Source: Microbacterium ureisolvens (GTDB taxonomy: Bacteria; Actinomycetota; Actinomycetes; Actinomycetales; Microbacteriaceae). From it: a stretch of 64,000 nucleotides of DNA. Within the stretch, counting starts at the first letter, position 1. Every line of letters starts with the position of its first letter. Positions 1 to 7,987 of this stretch are shown in pieces. The stretch lies in contig NZ_JADIJE010000015.1 in NCBI RefSeq assembly GCF_015278315.1, positions 1 through 64,000 on the forward strand. Direction: 5' to 3'. The position numbers and the translations under genes are program-made. The notes below the pieces were generated by a model, which searched no databases, had not been told where the DNA came from, and worked only from the letters and a program-made list of their open reading frames with translations.

Positions 1-259
1 CCGGCGCGGCGGCCGGAGCCGGGGCAGCGGCGGGAGCGGCCGCCGGAGCGGCGCCGGTCGGAGCCGTCGCCGTCGGCGCGGACTCTACCGCGGGTGCCGT
101 GCCGTCGGCCGGATGGTAGGCCTCGAGAACGGGCCACCATGCCTTGTCGACGGAGTTCCGGTCGATCTTGAACTGTTCGTACAGCTCCTCGACGAGCCAC
201 TCGTTGGCTCCGAACTCTCCCTCGTTCGAAACCCCGACGCCCGTCACCTGGCTCGACAC
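1..259 (-). CDS. kgd: 2-oxoglutarate dehydrogenase (Kgd-type), N-terminal part
   Basis: Start of the multifunctional 2-oxoglutarate dehydrogenase/decarboxylase of the TCA cycle; only 86 codons lie in the window and the rest runs off the left edge. Read leftwards from a GTG at 259, the protein opens with SSQVTGVGVSNEGEFGANEW, and the block NEWLVEELYEQF followed by SVDKAWWPVLEAYHP is the short E1 N-terminal segment seen in actinobacterial Kgd (M. tuberculosis has NEWLVEEMYRKF). An Ala/Pro-rich linker follows, as expected before the E2-like acyltransferase domain. There is no clear ribosome binding site at the GTG. The gene is divergent from guaB1. Identity is firm from the family; length and catalytic residues cannot be checked here. 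Confidence 0.88.
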   Translation of the reverse strand, partial: MSSQVTGVGVSNEGEFGANEWLVEELYEQFKIDRNSVDKAWWPVLEAYHPADGTAPAVESAPTATAPTGAAPAAAPAAAPAPAAAP

Positions 260-423
260 GCTGAATCGCCTGCTTTCATCGGTGAAGTTCTGGGATACGC
301 GCGGGGCTCAAGATGCCTGCACACGCGTCTGTTAAGCCTAGCCCAGTCTGCGTGGGCGGTTCCGGCCTCACGGGGTCGCAAAGCTGAAAGAACCCGCATG
401 ATTATCCGCACAGGAACTGTCAC

Positions 424-429
424 TACCCT
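424..429 (+). promoter_or_regulatory. -10 box TACCCT of guaB1
   Basis: TACCCT lies 8 nt before the ATG at 438, the spacing expected for a (near-)leaderless transcript. It argues for the ATG at 438 over the TTG at 429, which would sit inside the box. Confidence 0.4.
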
Positions 430-437
430 TGGCGTAC

Positions 438-1895
438 ATGGAGTTCTACGGCGAAGCACCCGACGTCGACTTGACCTATTCGGACGTCTTCCTGGTTCCG
501 AGGCGGTCCGCGATCACGAGTCGGCTGGACGTCGATCTCGCCCCCGGCGACGGCACGACCGCGACGCTGCCGCTGGTCTCGGCGAACATGAACTCGGTCA
601 CCGGGGCGCGCCTCGCCGCCACCCTGGCGCGGCGCGGAGGTCTCGGCGTGCTGCCGCAGGACATGCCGCTGCAGGAGCTCGACGCCGCGATCCGCTGGGT
701 CAAGGCGCAGCCCGTCGCGTGGGACACGCCGCTGGTGCTGCCCCCGGATGCCACCGTCGCCGATGCCGCGCGGCTTCTCCCCGCCACCGACGGCCACGGC
801 ATCGTGGTGGCCGACGCGTCGACGGGCCACGTCGACGCCGACGACATCCTCGGCATCGTGCCCGCCAAGCGCCTGGGCACCGCGCTGCCGGACGCGCGCC
901 TGGGAGACCTCGCACGCGGGCGCGCGGCATCCGTCGACGCGGACGACATCGAAAGCGCGCGCCACGCGTTCGACGTGATCGTCGCCGCCGAGGCCGAGAC
1001 GGTGTGCGTGCTGCACCACGGTCACCTCGTCGGCACCTTGTCGCGCCGCAGCGCCCTGCGCTCGACCCTGTACCGGCCGGCTGTCGACGCCTCGGGCCGC
1101 CTCATCGTGGCCGCCGCCGTCGGCATCAACGGCGACGTCGCCGCCAAGGCGCAGGCGCTCGCCGCCGCCGGCGTCGACGTGCTCGTCGTCGACACGGCGC
1201 ACGGTCACCAGGAGGGCATGCTGCGCGCCCTGCGCGCGGTCGCCGACCTGGATCTCGGCATCCCGATCGCCGCGGGCAACATCGTCAGCGCCGAGGGCGT
1301 CCACGATCTCGTCACGGCGGGGGCGACCATCCTCAAGGTCGGCGTCGGGCCGGGAGCGATGTGCACCACGCGCATGATGACCGCCGTCGGGCGTCCGCAG
1401 TTCTCCGCGGTGCTCGAGACGGCCGAAGCGGCCCGCGTCATGGGCGCGCACGTGTGGGCCGACGGCGGCGTCCGCTACCCGCGCGACGTCGCGCTGGCGC
1501 TCGCGGCGGGCGCGGCATCCGTCATGATCGGCTCGTGGTTCGCCGGCACGATCGAGGCGCCCGGCGAGCTGCAGATCGACGAGGCCGGCCGTGCGTACAA
1601 GGAGTCCTGGGGCATGGCCTCGACCAAGGCGGTCCACGAGCGGTTCGGCAGGCTCGACCCCTACGAGCTCGCGCGCAAGGAGCTGTTCGCCGAGGGCATC
1701 TCGTCGTCGAAGATCTACCTCGACCCGCTGCGTCCGGGCCTGGAGGACCTGCTCGACATGATCACCTCGGGCGTCCGCTCGTCGTTCACGTACGCCGGCG
1801 CCTCGACGGTCGCCGAGTTCCACGACCGCGCGCGCGTGGGCCTGCAGTCCGCCGCCGGGTACGAAGAGGGCAAGGCGCTCCCCGTCAGCTGGTGA
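438..1895 (+). CDS. guaB1: GuaB1-family IMP dehydrogenase-related protein (GMP reductase)
   Basis: Purine salvage enzyme, 485 aa. The N-terminus MEFYGEAPDVDLTYSDVFLVP is the GuaB1 signature. A CBS-type insertion spans about residues 95-205, and the TIM barrel carries the catalytic loop GPGAMCTTRMM with the active-site Cys near residue 309. Mycobacterial GuaB1 is known to act as an NADPH-dependent GMP reductase (GMP to IMP) rather than an IMP dehydrogenase, so that activity is inferred here. The ATG at 438 is chosen because it gives the family N-terminus and has a TACCCT box just upstream; a TTG at 429 is possible. Divergent from kgd and convergent with the YihY gene. Confidence 0.88.
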   Translation: MEFYGEAPDVDLTYSDVFLVPRRSAITSRLDVDLAPGDGTTATLPLVSANMNSVTGARLAATLARRGGLGVLPQDMPLQELDAAIRWVKAQPVAWDTPLVLPPDATVADAARLLPATDGHGIVVADASTGHVDADDILGIVPAKRLGTALPDARLGDLARGRAASVDADDIESARHAFDVIVAAEAETVCVLHHGHLVGTLSRRSALRSTLYRPAVDASGRLIVAAAVGINGDVAAKAQALAAAGVDVLVVDTAHGHQEGMLRALRAVADLDLGIPIAAGNIVSAEGVHDLVTAGATILKVGVGPGAMCTTRMMTAVGRPQFSAVLETAEAARVMGAHVWADGGVRYPRDVALALAAGAASVMIGSWFAGTIEAPGELQIDEAGRAYKESWGMASTKAVHERFGRLDPYELARKELFAEGISSSKIYLDPLRPGLEDLLDMITSGVRSSFTYAGASTVAEFHDRARVGLQSAAGYEEGKALPVSW

Positions 1896-1922
1896 CGGGC
1901 ACCCGCCGGCACGACGCCGGGG

Positions 1923-1953
1923 GGACGGATGCCGTCGGGCTCGGCATCCGTCC
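1923..1953. terminator. bidirectional hairpin terminator with GACGGATGCC arms
   Basis: Perfect 11-bp inverted repeat (GGACGGATGCC, 9-nt loop, GGCATCCGTCC) between the convergent stops of guaB1 and the YihY gene. There is no T tract. The arms are copies of the word that recurs across the window. Confidence 0.7.
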
Positions 1954-1956
1954 AGC

Positions 1957-3078
1957 TCACGCGTCCTGGCGGCGGCCGTCTCGACGGTCATCGCGGCTCC
2001 GGTCGTCGGACTCGTCGCGGTCGTCGTCGTCCTCGTGCTGCTCTCGGATGCGGCGGCCCTCCTCGATGTCCTTCTTCTCCTTCTCCTCGGCCTTGTCGCT
2101 CTTGCGGGTGTCGCGCGGCGGCAGCTGGATGTCCTCCTCGGCGGCGATGCCCGCCTGCAGCTGGCGACCGCGTTCGAGCTCGGCATCGAACTCCGCGCCG
2201 AACAGCAGCGCGATGTTCGCGATCCACAGCCACAGCAGGAAGATGATGACGCCGGCCAGCGACCCGTACGTGCGGTCGTAGTTCGAGAAGTTGGCGACGT
2301 AGATGCCGAAGGCCACGGACGCGATGACCAGCGTGAGGATCGCCAGGAGCGACCCCATGCTGACCCACCGGAACTTCGGCTGCTTCGCGTTCGGCGTCGC
2401 GTAGTACAGGATCGCGACCATCAGCACCACGATGAAGGCGAGCACCGGCCACTTGACGATCGACCAGACGGTGGTCGCGACCTCGCCGAGGCCGAGCGCC
2501 GATCCGACGGCGTCGGCGACCGGGCCCGAGACCACGAGGATCACCAGGGCGATCACGATGAGCGCCACGCCGATGATCGTGACGAGCAGCTGAGCCGGCT
2601 TGAGCTTCCAGAACGGCCGGCCCTCCGGAATCTCGTAGATGCGGTTCATGGCGCGGCTGAAGGCCGCGACGTACCCCGAAGCCGACCAGATGGCCAGCAG
2701 CAGACCGAGGACGAGGCCCCAGCCGGCCGCGGGGGAGTCGGCGAGCTGCTCGAGGGGACCGGCAAGCGTCTCCGCGGTCTCGGGGGAGGCGGACTCCACG
2801 ACTCCCAGGATCGCGTCGGTGGCCTGCCCGTTTCCGGCGATGAGCCCGAAGATCGAGAAGACCGCGACCAGGCCGGGGAAGATCGCCAGCACGGAGTAGT
2901 ACGTGAGCGCGGCGGCGATGTCGGTGCACTCGTCGGCGGCGAACTCCCGGGCGGTCTTGACGAAGACGTACTTCCAGGAGCGTTTCTCGATCTCGCGCGG
3001 GCTGTCGGGCTTGTCAGGGTGCTCGGGGGAGGGAGCGTTGCGGGGGTCCGTCCGCCGATCGGCGCTCGTGTCGGTCAT
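1957..3078 (-). CDS. YihY/virulence factor BrkB family membrane protein
   Basis: Inner-membrane protein of 373 aa with about six hydrophobic segments between residues 55 and 305, in the order usual for the YihY (former RNase BN/BrkB) family. Visible signatures include the early block DIAAALTYYSVLAIFPGLVAV, the central AMNRIYEIPEGRPFWKLK, and the last membrane block VIIFLLWLWIANIALLFGAE. After it comes a roughly 70-residue highly charged cytosolic tail rich in Asp and Arg (HEDDDDRDESDDRSRDDRR), longer and more acidic than many relatives. Function is unproven in the family; early nuclease claims were withdrawn. It stands alone, convergent with guaB1. The ATG at 3078 has only a weak upstream GGG. 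Confidence 0.85.
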   Translation of the reverse strand: MTDTSADRRTDPRNAPSPEHPDKPDSPREIEKRSWKYVFVKTAREFAADECTDIAAALTYYSVLAIFPGLVAVFSIFGLIAGNGQATDAILGVVESASPETAETLAGPLEQLADSPAAGWGLVLGLLLAIWSASGYVAAFSRAMNRIYEIPEGRPFWKLKPAQLLVTIIGVALIVIALVILVVSGPVADAVGSALGLGEVATTVWSIVKWPVLAFIVVLMVAILYYATPNAKQPKFRWVSMGSLLAILTLVIASVAFGIYVANFSNYDRTYGSLAGVIIFLLWLWIANIALLFGAEFDAELERGRQLQAGIAAEEDIQLPPRDTRKSDKAEEKEKKDIEEGRRIREQHEDDDDRDESDDRSRDDRRDGRRQDA

Positions 3079-3208
3079 CCCGCGAGCGTGCCGGGCGCCG
3101 GGCGGATCCGCGGAGGGGGTTGACAGCGGGGGCGGTGCTCGGATGCCGCCGCTCGCGGTCCCCGTCGCGCAGGCGCGAACGCACGCAGACGCGTGCGGGC
3201 GCCTGCCG

Positions 3209-3214
3209 TAGACT
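3209..3214 (+). promoter_or_regulatory. -10 box TAGACT of the CNNM leader/operon
   Basis: TAGACT lies 10 nt before the ATG of the leader ORF at 3225, placing the transcript start about 3-4 nt before that ATG, so the leader ORF would be nearly leaderless. Confidence 0.5.
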
Positions 3215-3224
3215 GATCCGCACG

Positions 3225-3296
3225 ATGGACGACCCTCCTAGTTGCAGACGATCGCCCCACCGACCCTCCTCCCGGACGAACGGGGGTGACGTGTGA
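3225..3296 (+). CDS. Asp/Pro-rich leader peptide (uORF) upstream of CNNM transporter
   Basis: A 23-codon ORF, below usual gene-calling length, starting MDDPPSCRRSPHRPSS and stopping at a TGA whose last base is the A of the downstream ATG (TGATG, 3294-3298). It sits 3-4 nt after the predicted transcript start and fills the leader of the CNNM operon. An acidic/proline N-terminus is the hallmark of leader peptides such as enterobacterial MgtL, where Asp/Glu-Pro runs destabilise the ribosome at low Mg2+. That the downstream gene belongs to a Mg2+ transporter family makes the parallel notable. What is seen is the ORF, its composition and the overlap; the regulatory role is inference. Confidence 0.5.
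   Translation: MDDPPSCRRSPHRPSSRTNGGDV
3269..3286 (+). promoter_or_regulatory. hairpin able to mask the CNNM ribosome binding site
   Basis: CUCCCG (3269-3274) can pair with CGGGGG (3281-3286) around the 6-nt loop GACGAA (one U-G pair). This covers the GGGGGTGA Shine-Dalgarno at 3282-3289 that serves the ATG at 3296. A ribosome finishing the leader ORF would open it. Confidence 0.45.
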
Positions 3297-4624
3297 TGGA
3301 TTACGTCATGTTGGGCGTGGGGCTCCTGCTCACCATCGGGACCGGACTGTTCGTCGCGAGCGAGTTCGCCCTGGTGAACCTCGACCGGGCCGACCTGGAG
3401 GCCCGCCAGACCGCCGGCGAGAGCCGCCTGTCGCTGACCATCGGTGCCCTGCGCATCACCTCCACCCACCTCTCCAGCGCACAGCTCGGCATCACGCTGA
3501 CGACCCTCCTCACCGGTTACACGATGGAGCCGGCGATCTCGAACCTGCTCGCGCCGGTGTTCGACGCGTGGGGCATCCCCGAGGGCGTCTCGCGGCCGCT
3601 GGCCGCCGTCATCGGCGTGTCGATCGCCACGATCTTCTCGATGATCATCGGTGAGCTGGTTCCCAAGAACTTCGCGCTCGCCGTGCCGCGGCAGACCGCC
3701 AAGCTGGTGATGCCGTTCCAGGTGGCGTTCACCACGGTCTTCCGCCCCGCCATCGTCGTGCTCAACGGCAGCGCGAACGGCGTCCTTCGCGCGGTCGGCG
3801 TCGAGCCGAAGGAGGAGCTCTCGGGCGCCCGCACGGCCGAGGAGCTCTCGAGCCTCGTGCGCCGCTCGGCGAGCGCGGGCGTGCTCGAGGAGGACACCGC
3901 GTCGCTCCTGGACCGCAGCCTCACCTTCGCGCGCCTCTCCGCCGCCGACGTCATGACGCCCCGGCCCAGCATCCACGCCCTCGCCGCCGACGACTCGGCC
4001 GAGGACGTGATCCAGCTCGCCCGGCGCACCGGGCACAGCCGGTTCCCCGTGTACGGGGAGTCGATGGACGACATCACCGGCATCGTGCACCTGAAGGCCG
4101 CCGTCGGCGTGCCGCGCGAGCGCCGCGCCGACGTGCCCGCCGCGGCCCTGGCCACCGAGCCGCTGCGCTTCCCCGAGGCGGTGCACCTGGACGTCCTCGT
4201 CGCCGAGCTGCGAGCTCGCGGGTACCAGATGGCCGTGGTCGTGGACGAGTACGGCGGCACGGCGGGCGTCGTCACGCTCGAAGACCTCGTCGAGGAGATC
4301 GTCGGCGAGGTCCTCGACGAGCACGACCGCCGCCGGGCGGGCATCGTGCGCGTGGACGACACCGTCATCTTCCCCGGCGAGCTGCGACCCGACGAGGTGC
4401 GCGACCGCACCGGCATCCGCATCCCCGAGGGTGACGTCTACGACACCGTCGGCGGCTACATCATGAGCGTGCTGGAGCGCATCCCCGCGGTCGGCGACAG
4501 CGTCGAGATCGAGGACGGCACCATCGAGGTGCAGCGCATGGAGGGGCGCCGCGTCGACCGCGTGCGCTTCACGCCCACGCCGATGCCCCACGAAGAGGCT
4601 ACGGAAGGGGGTGAGGGCCGATGA
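3296..4624 (+). CDS. CNNM/CorC-type (hemolysin family) transporter, full length
   Basis: Membrane protein of 442 aa in the CNNM/CorC family, implicated in Mg2+ (and Co2+) transport; structures of bacterial members support Na+-coupled Mg2+ export. The order is a DUF21 membrane domain (about residues 1-185, with FVASEFALVNLDR and IIGELVPKNFALAVP), a CBS pair (about 205-330, with VMTPRPSIHAL and VVDEYGGTAGVVTLEDLVEEIVGE), and a C-terminal CorC_HlyC domain (about 345-430). The ATG at 3296 is preferred over the GTG at 3293 because GGGGGTGA lies 6 nt upstream. It overlaps the leader ORF stop and, by ATGA, the next gene, so the two transporters form an operon. Confidence 0.9.
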   Translation: MDYVMLGVGLLLTIGTGLFVASEFALVNLDRADLEARQTAGESRLSLTIGALRITSTHLSSAQLGITLTTLLTGYTMEPAISNLLAPVFDAWGIPEGVSRPLAAVIGVSIATIFSMIIGELVPKNFALAVPRQTAKLVMPFQVAFTTVFRPAIVVLNGSANGVLRAVGVEPKEELSGARTAEELSSLVRRSASAGVLEEDTASLLDRSLTFARLSAADVMTPRPSIHALAADDSAEDVIQLARRTGHSRFPVYGESMDDITGIVHLKAAVGVPRERRADVPAAALATEPLRFPEAVHLDVLVAELRARGYQMAVVVDEYGGTAGVVTLEDLVEEIVGEVLDEHDRRRAGIVRVDDTVIFPGELRPDEVRDRTGIRIPEGDVYDTVGGYIMSVLERIPAVGDSVEIEDGTIEVQRMEGRRVDRVRFTPTPMPHEEATEGGEGR

Positions 4625-5679
4625 ACGACTGGGCAGGAATCGCCTGGCTGGTGGTGCTCCTCATCGCCAACGCCTTCTTCGTCGGCGCCGAGTTCGCCGT
4701 CATCTCGGCGCGCCGCTCGCAGATCGAGCCGCTCGCCGAGCGCGGCTCGCGATCCGCCAAGACCGCTCTGTACGCGATGGAGCACGCGACGCTCATGCTG
4801 GCGACCAGCCAGCTCGGCATCACGATCTGCTCGCTGCTGATCCTCAACGTCTCGGAGCCGGCGATCCACCACCTGCTGGCGGAGCCCCTCGGCCTCACCG
4901 GCTGGTCGGAGGCCGTCGTGGACGGCATCGCGTTCGCCGTCGCCCTCCTGCTGGTGTCGTACCTGCACGTCGTGTTCGGCGAGATGGTGCCCAAGAACCT
5001 CGCCTTCTCGGTGCCCGATCGTGCGGTGCTGATGCTCGCCACCCCGCTGGTGTGGGTGTCGAAGGTCTTCCACCCGGTGATCGTCTCGCTCAACTGGACG
5101 GCGAACCACATCGTGCGCCTCTTCCGCGTCGAGCCGAAGGACGAGGCCTCCTCGACCTTCACGCTCGAGGAGGTCGCGACGATCGTGAACCAGTCGCGCA
5201 TCGAGGGCGTGCTCGACGACGCCGCCGGAACGGTGGCGGCCGCGGTCGAGTTCACCGACAAGAAGGCGGCCGACGTCGCGGTGCCGCTGTCGCAGCTCGT
5301 GACGCTCCCCGAGACCACGACGCCCGACGAGATCGAGCGCGCCGTCGCCAAGCACGGCTTCTCGCGCTACGTGATCGTCGACGAGGCGCACGTGCCGCTC
5401 GGCTACGTCCACCTGAAGGACATCCTGCGGGCGGCGGAGGGGCCGGATGCCGCGGCCGACGTCGCACGGCCGATCGCGACCAAGCGCATCCATCACATGG
5501 TGCCGGTGCTCGAGTCGACCGACCTCGAGGACGCCCTGGCGCTGATGCGCCGCGCCGGTCGCCACCTCGCGCAGGTGCGCAACGAGTCCGGCGAGATCAC
5601 CGCGGTGCTGTTCCTCGAGGACATCATCGAGGAGCTCATCGGCGAGGTGCAGGACGCCACCCGGCGCCGCCTGTTCTGA
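4621..5679 (+). CDS. CNNM/CorC-type transporter, short paralogue
   Basis: Second DUF21-CBS membrane protein, 352 aa, overlapping its upstream paralogue by ATGA (4621-4624). The DUF21 domain spans about residues 1-180 (AEFAVISARRSQIEPLAE, GEMVPKNLAFSVPDRAV), followed by the CBS pair ending in EDIIEELIGEVQDATRRRLF. Unlike the upstream gene it stops right after the CBS pair and lacks the CorC_HlyC domain. Such long/short tandem pairs are common in actinobacteria and suggest a heterodimer, which is an inference. Its start needs no separate promoter because of the coupling. Confidence 0.9.
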   Translation: MNDWAGIAWLVVLLIANAFFVGAEFAVISARRSQIEPLAERGSRSAKTALYAMEHATLMLATSQLGITICSLLILNVSEPAIHHLLAEPLGLTGWSEAVVDGIAFAVALLLVSYLHVVFGEMVPKNLAFSVPDRAVLMLATPLVWVSKVFHPVIVSLNWTANHIVRLFRVEPKDEASSTFTLEEVATIVNQSRIEGVLDDAAGTVAAAVEFTDKKAADVAVPLSQLVTLPETTTPDEIERAVAKHGFSRYVIVDEAHVPLGYVHLKDILRAAEGPDAAADVARPIATKRIHHMVPVLESTDLEDALALMRRAGRHLAQVRNESGEITAVLFLEDIIEELIGEVQDATRRRLF

Positions 5680-5740
5680 CGCTGCTGCGATCGCTGAACG
5701 AGCGAGGCGAGACGAAGCGCCCTGAGTCTGCGAGAAGGCT

Positions 5741-5840
5741 CGAGCGTTTCGTCTCGCTCGTTCCTCGCTCGCTCAACGACCGGGATCAGGCGAGCGTCTC
5801 GTCTCGCTCGTTCCTGGCTCGCTCACCGACGGAGATCAGG
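5741..5840. repeat. two tandem 50-bp repeats
   Basis: Units 5741-5790 and 5791-5840 differ at only a few positions; both begin CGAGCGT, share GTCTCGCTCGTTCC and end GATCAGG, and a third start CGAGCGTC follows at 5841. The second unit contains the stop and last codons of the flavin oxidoreductase gene. Just upstream, 5693-5720 carries an inverted partial copy. Confidence 0.85.
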
Positions 5841-6917
5841 CGAGCGTCGGGCCACCGGGCGGGCGCGGAGGTACTGCGCGGGCCAGTAGTCGATGTCGGC
5901 GCCGAGCTCGGAGGCCGCGCGGAGGGCGTAGTGCGGGTCGCGGAGCCATTCGCGCCCGGCCATGACGGCGTCGGCGTCCTCGTCGGCGATCACCCGTTCG
6001 GCGTGCGCGGCGTCGTCGATCATGCCGACCGCGTTCACCGGGACGCCCGCCTCGCGCCGGATGCGCGAGGCCAGCGGGACCTGGTAGCCCGGGCCCGTGG
6101 TCAGCTTCTGGTGCGCGACCAGCCCGCCGCTGGAGATGTCGAAGAAGTCGGCCCCGCGCTCGGCGGCCCAGCGGGCGACCGTGACGGTGTCTTCGGCATC
6201 CCATCCGCCGTCGGCCCAGTCGGTGGCCGAGAAGCGCACGATGACCGGCACGCCGGGTGCGGCATCCGTCACCGCGTCCAGCACTCGCAAAAGCAGCCGG
6301 GCGCGATTCTCGAGCGAGCCGCCGTACTCGTCCTCGCGGCGGTTGGACAGCGGCGAGAGGAACTGGTGCAGCAGGTAGCCGTGGGCGCCGTGGAGCTCGA
6401 GCACCTGGAAGCCCGCCTCGACCGCGCGGCGCGCGGCGGCCGCGAAGGCGGCCACGACGCGGTCGATGCCGTCGCGGTCGAGCGCCACCGGCTCGGCATA
6501 GCCGTCGAAGGCGATCGCCGACGGCGCGACCGTGGTCCAGCCGCCCTCGTCCAGCGGGACCGAGCCGCGGCGCTCGGCGAACGGCGGCCAGGTCGACGCC
6601 TTTCGGCCGGCGTGGGCGAGCTGCACGCCGGCGACGGCGCCGCGGCGGCGGATCGCCGCGACGATGGGCGCCCAGGCGTCGCGCTGCTCGTCGTTCCAGA
6701 GCCCGGCGTCGTCGGGCGAGATGCGCCCCTCGGGCGCCACCGCGGTCGCCTCGGCGACGATGAGACCGGCGCCGCCCGACGCGAACTGCACGAGGTGGGT
6801 GTGGTGCCACTCCTGGGGCACGCCGTCCACTGCGCTGTACTGGCACATCGGCGAGACCCACAGGCGGTTGCGCATCGTCACGTCGCGCAGGGTGAGCGGG
6901 GTGAACAGGCGACTCAT
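5823..6917 (-). CDS. NADH:flavin oxidoreductase, old yellow enzyme (YqjM-like)
   Basis: FMN-dependent ene-reductase of 364 aa that would reduce alpha,beta-unsaturated carbonyls with NAD(P)H. The N-terminus SRLFTPLTLRDVTMRNRLWV and then SPMCQYS are the FMN-binding start of the YqjM class. HGAHGYLLHQFLSPLSNRR holds the substrate-binding His pair, and VGMIDDAAHAERV and ADAVMAGREWLRDP are the late phosphate-binding segments. The ATG at 6917 has an excellent GGAGGA 5 nt upstream; longer reading to 6965 is not supported. Divergent from nnrD by 41 bp. The last few codons (SPDLRR) are encoded by the 50-bp repeat, so the C-terminus may have been replaced by repeat insertion. Confidence 0.92.
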   Translation of the reverse strand: MSRLFTPLTLRDVTMRNRLWVSPMCQYSAVDGVPQEWHHTHLVQFASGGAGLIVAEATAVAPEGRISPDDAGLWNDEQRDAWAPIVAAIRRRGAVAGVQLAHAGRKASTWPPFAERRGSVPLDEGGWTTVAPSAIAFDGYAEPVALDRDGIDRVVAAFAAAARRAVEAGFQVLELHGAHGYLLHQFLSPLSNRREDEYGGSLENRARLLLRVLDAVTDAAPGVPVIVRFSATDWADGGWDAEDTVTVARWAAERGADFFDISSGGLVAHQKLTTGPGYQVPLASRIRREAGVPVNAVGMIDDAAHAERVIADEDADAVMAGREWLRDPHYALRAASELGADIDYWPAQYLRARPVARRSPDLRR

Positions 6918-6946
6918 CGGTCCTCCGGGTCGGGTCGGGGCAGCGG

Positions 6947-6952
6947 TACTGT
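6947..6952 (+). promoter_or_regulatory. -10 box TACTGT of leaderless nnrD
   Basis: TACTGT is followed by exactly 6 nt and the ATG at 6959; no Shine-Dalgarno is present. Confidence 0.55.
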
Positions 6953-6958
6953 GACCGC

Positions 6959-7822
6959 ATGGCAAGGACGTGGGGGCGCGCGGACGCGGCGCTGGCCCTG
7001 CGGAGGCCGACGGCCTCCGACGACAAGTATTCCCGAGGCGTGCTGGGCATGCGGACGGGGTCGGACGCGTACCCCGGTGCCGCGGTGCTCGGCGTCGAGG
7101 CGGCGTGGCGCACGGGCCTCGGCATGGTCCGCTACCTCGGACCCGACCGGGCGAGCGGGATGGTGCTCGCCCGCCGCCCCGAGACGGTGACCGCCGACGG
7201 CCGCGTGCAGGCGTGGGTCGTCGGGTCGGGAACGGATGCCGCGGTCCGCACCTCGGCCGACACCGACGCCCTGCGGGCGATCCTGTCCGACACCGACCCC
7301 GTCGTCGTGGACGCCGGGGCGCTCGACCTCGCGGCGGAGGCGACCGCCCCGCGCATCCTCACGCCGCATGACCGGGAGCACGCGCGGCTGCGCTCCGCCC
7401 TGGGCCTCGGGCACGCGCCCTCCGATCGCGCGGCGGCCGCGCGCGAGACGGCGGAGGCGACCGGTGCGGTGGTCCTGCTCAAGGGATCGGCGACGATCGT
7501 CGCGGCGCCCGACGGCTGGACCGCGACCGTCGAGGCGGGTACGCCCTGGCTCGCCACCGCCGGAACCGGCGACGTGCTCGCCGGGGTGATCGGCGCGCTC
7601 GTCGCCGGTGCGATGGCGCGGGACGAGCAGGCGGATGCCGCGTCCCTGGCCGCGCTCGCCGCCTCCGGCGCGTGGCTCCACGGGAGGGCCGGGGCGGTCG
7701 CCGCCCTCGGTGCGAGCATCGCCGGAGTGCCGAGCATGCCGGCGTTCCCGGACGGGCCGATCACGGCGCTCGACGTCGCCGAGGCGCTGCCGCGCGCGGT
7801 CGCCGAGGCGCTGCGGCGCTGA
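6959..7822 (+). CDS. nnrD: ADP-dependent NAD(P)H-hydrate dehydratase
   Basis: Nicotinamide-nucleotide repair enzyme that dehydrates damaged NAD(P)HX back to NAD(P)H using ADP. 287 aa, the usual size for a stand-alone C-terminal YjeF domain. Motifs in order: DKYSRGVLGMRTGSDAYPGA, VVDAGALDL, LTPHDREHARL, VLLKGSATIV, and the ADP-binding TAGTGDVLAGVIGAL. The NnrE epimerase domain is absent from the gene and its neighbourhood. The ATG at 6959 appears leaderless (TACTGT box 6 nt upstream). It is followed by a hairpin at 7883-7919 and is divergent from the flavin oxidoreductase. Confidence 0.92.
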   Translation: MARTWGRADAALALRRPTASDDKYSRGVLGMRTGSDAYPGAAVLGVEAAWRTGLGMVRYLGPDRASGMVLARRPETVTADGRVQAWVVGSGTDAAVRTSADTDALRAILSDTDPVVVDAGALDLAAEATAPRILTPHDREHARLRSALGLGHAPSDRAAAARETAEATGAVVLLKGSATIVAAPDGWTATVEAGTPWLATAGTGDVLAGVIGALVAGAMARDEQADAASLAALAASGAWLHGRAGAVAALGASIAGVPSMPAFPDGPITALDVAEALPRAVAEALRR

Positions 7823-7882
7823 CCGGTGCGCCGGGAAGCCCACAGCCCTGCCCGCCGGCGCACAGAATCGGAGGTTCTGATC

Positions 7883-7919
7883 GACACGCCGGGTGGCGGC
7901 ATCCGTCAGCCGGCGTGTC
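7883..7919 (+). terminator. hairpin downstream of nnrD
   Basis: Perfect 10-bp inverted repeat GACACGCCGG / CCGGCGTGTC with a 17-nt loop that contains GCGGCATCCGTC; no T tract. Confidence 0.5.
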
Positions 7920-7975
7920 GCCGAAGTTCTCCGACGCTGTGCCGCGCTCGCGGGGGGACAGGAGCCTGCCGTCCC

Positions 7976-7981
7976 TAGGAT
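7976..7981 (+). promoter_or_regulatory. -10 box TAGGAT of the GT87-like gene
   Basis: TAGGAT, then 6 nt, then the GTG at 7988: leaderless arrangement. Confidence 0.5.
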
Positions 7982-7987
7982 GGGGAG

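Noticed and set aside
113..2281. 722-aa plus-strand frame and the 587-aa minus-strand frame over guaB1 and the YihY gene
   Set aside because: Arg/Ala/Gly-rich shadow frames typical of high-G+C DNA; guaB1 and YihY have clear family motifs in other frames.
3014..4591. 525-aa minus-strand frame over the CNNM gene
   Set aside because: His/Val/Asp-rich antisense shadow with no domain; the plus-strand CNNM protein is unambiguous.
5741..5840. CRISPR-like array
   Set aside because: Repeats are directly adjacent with no spacers, only two units, and no cas genes in the window.
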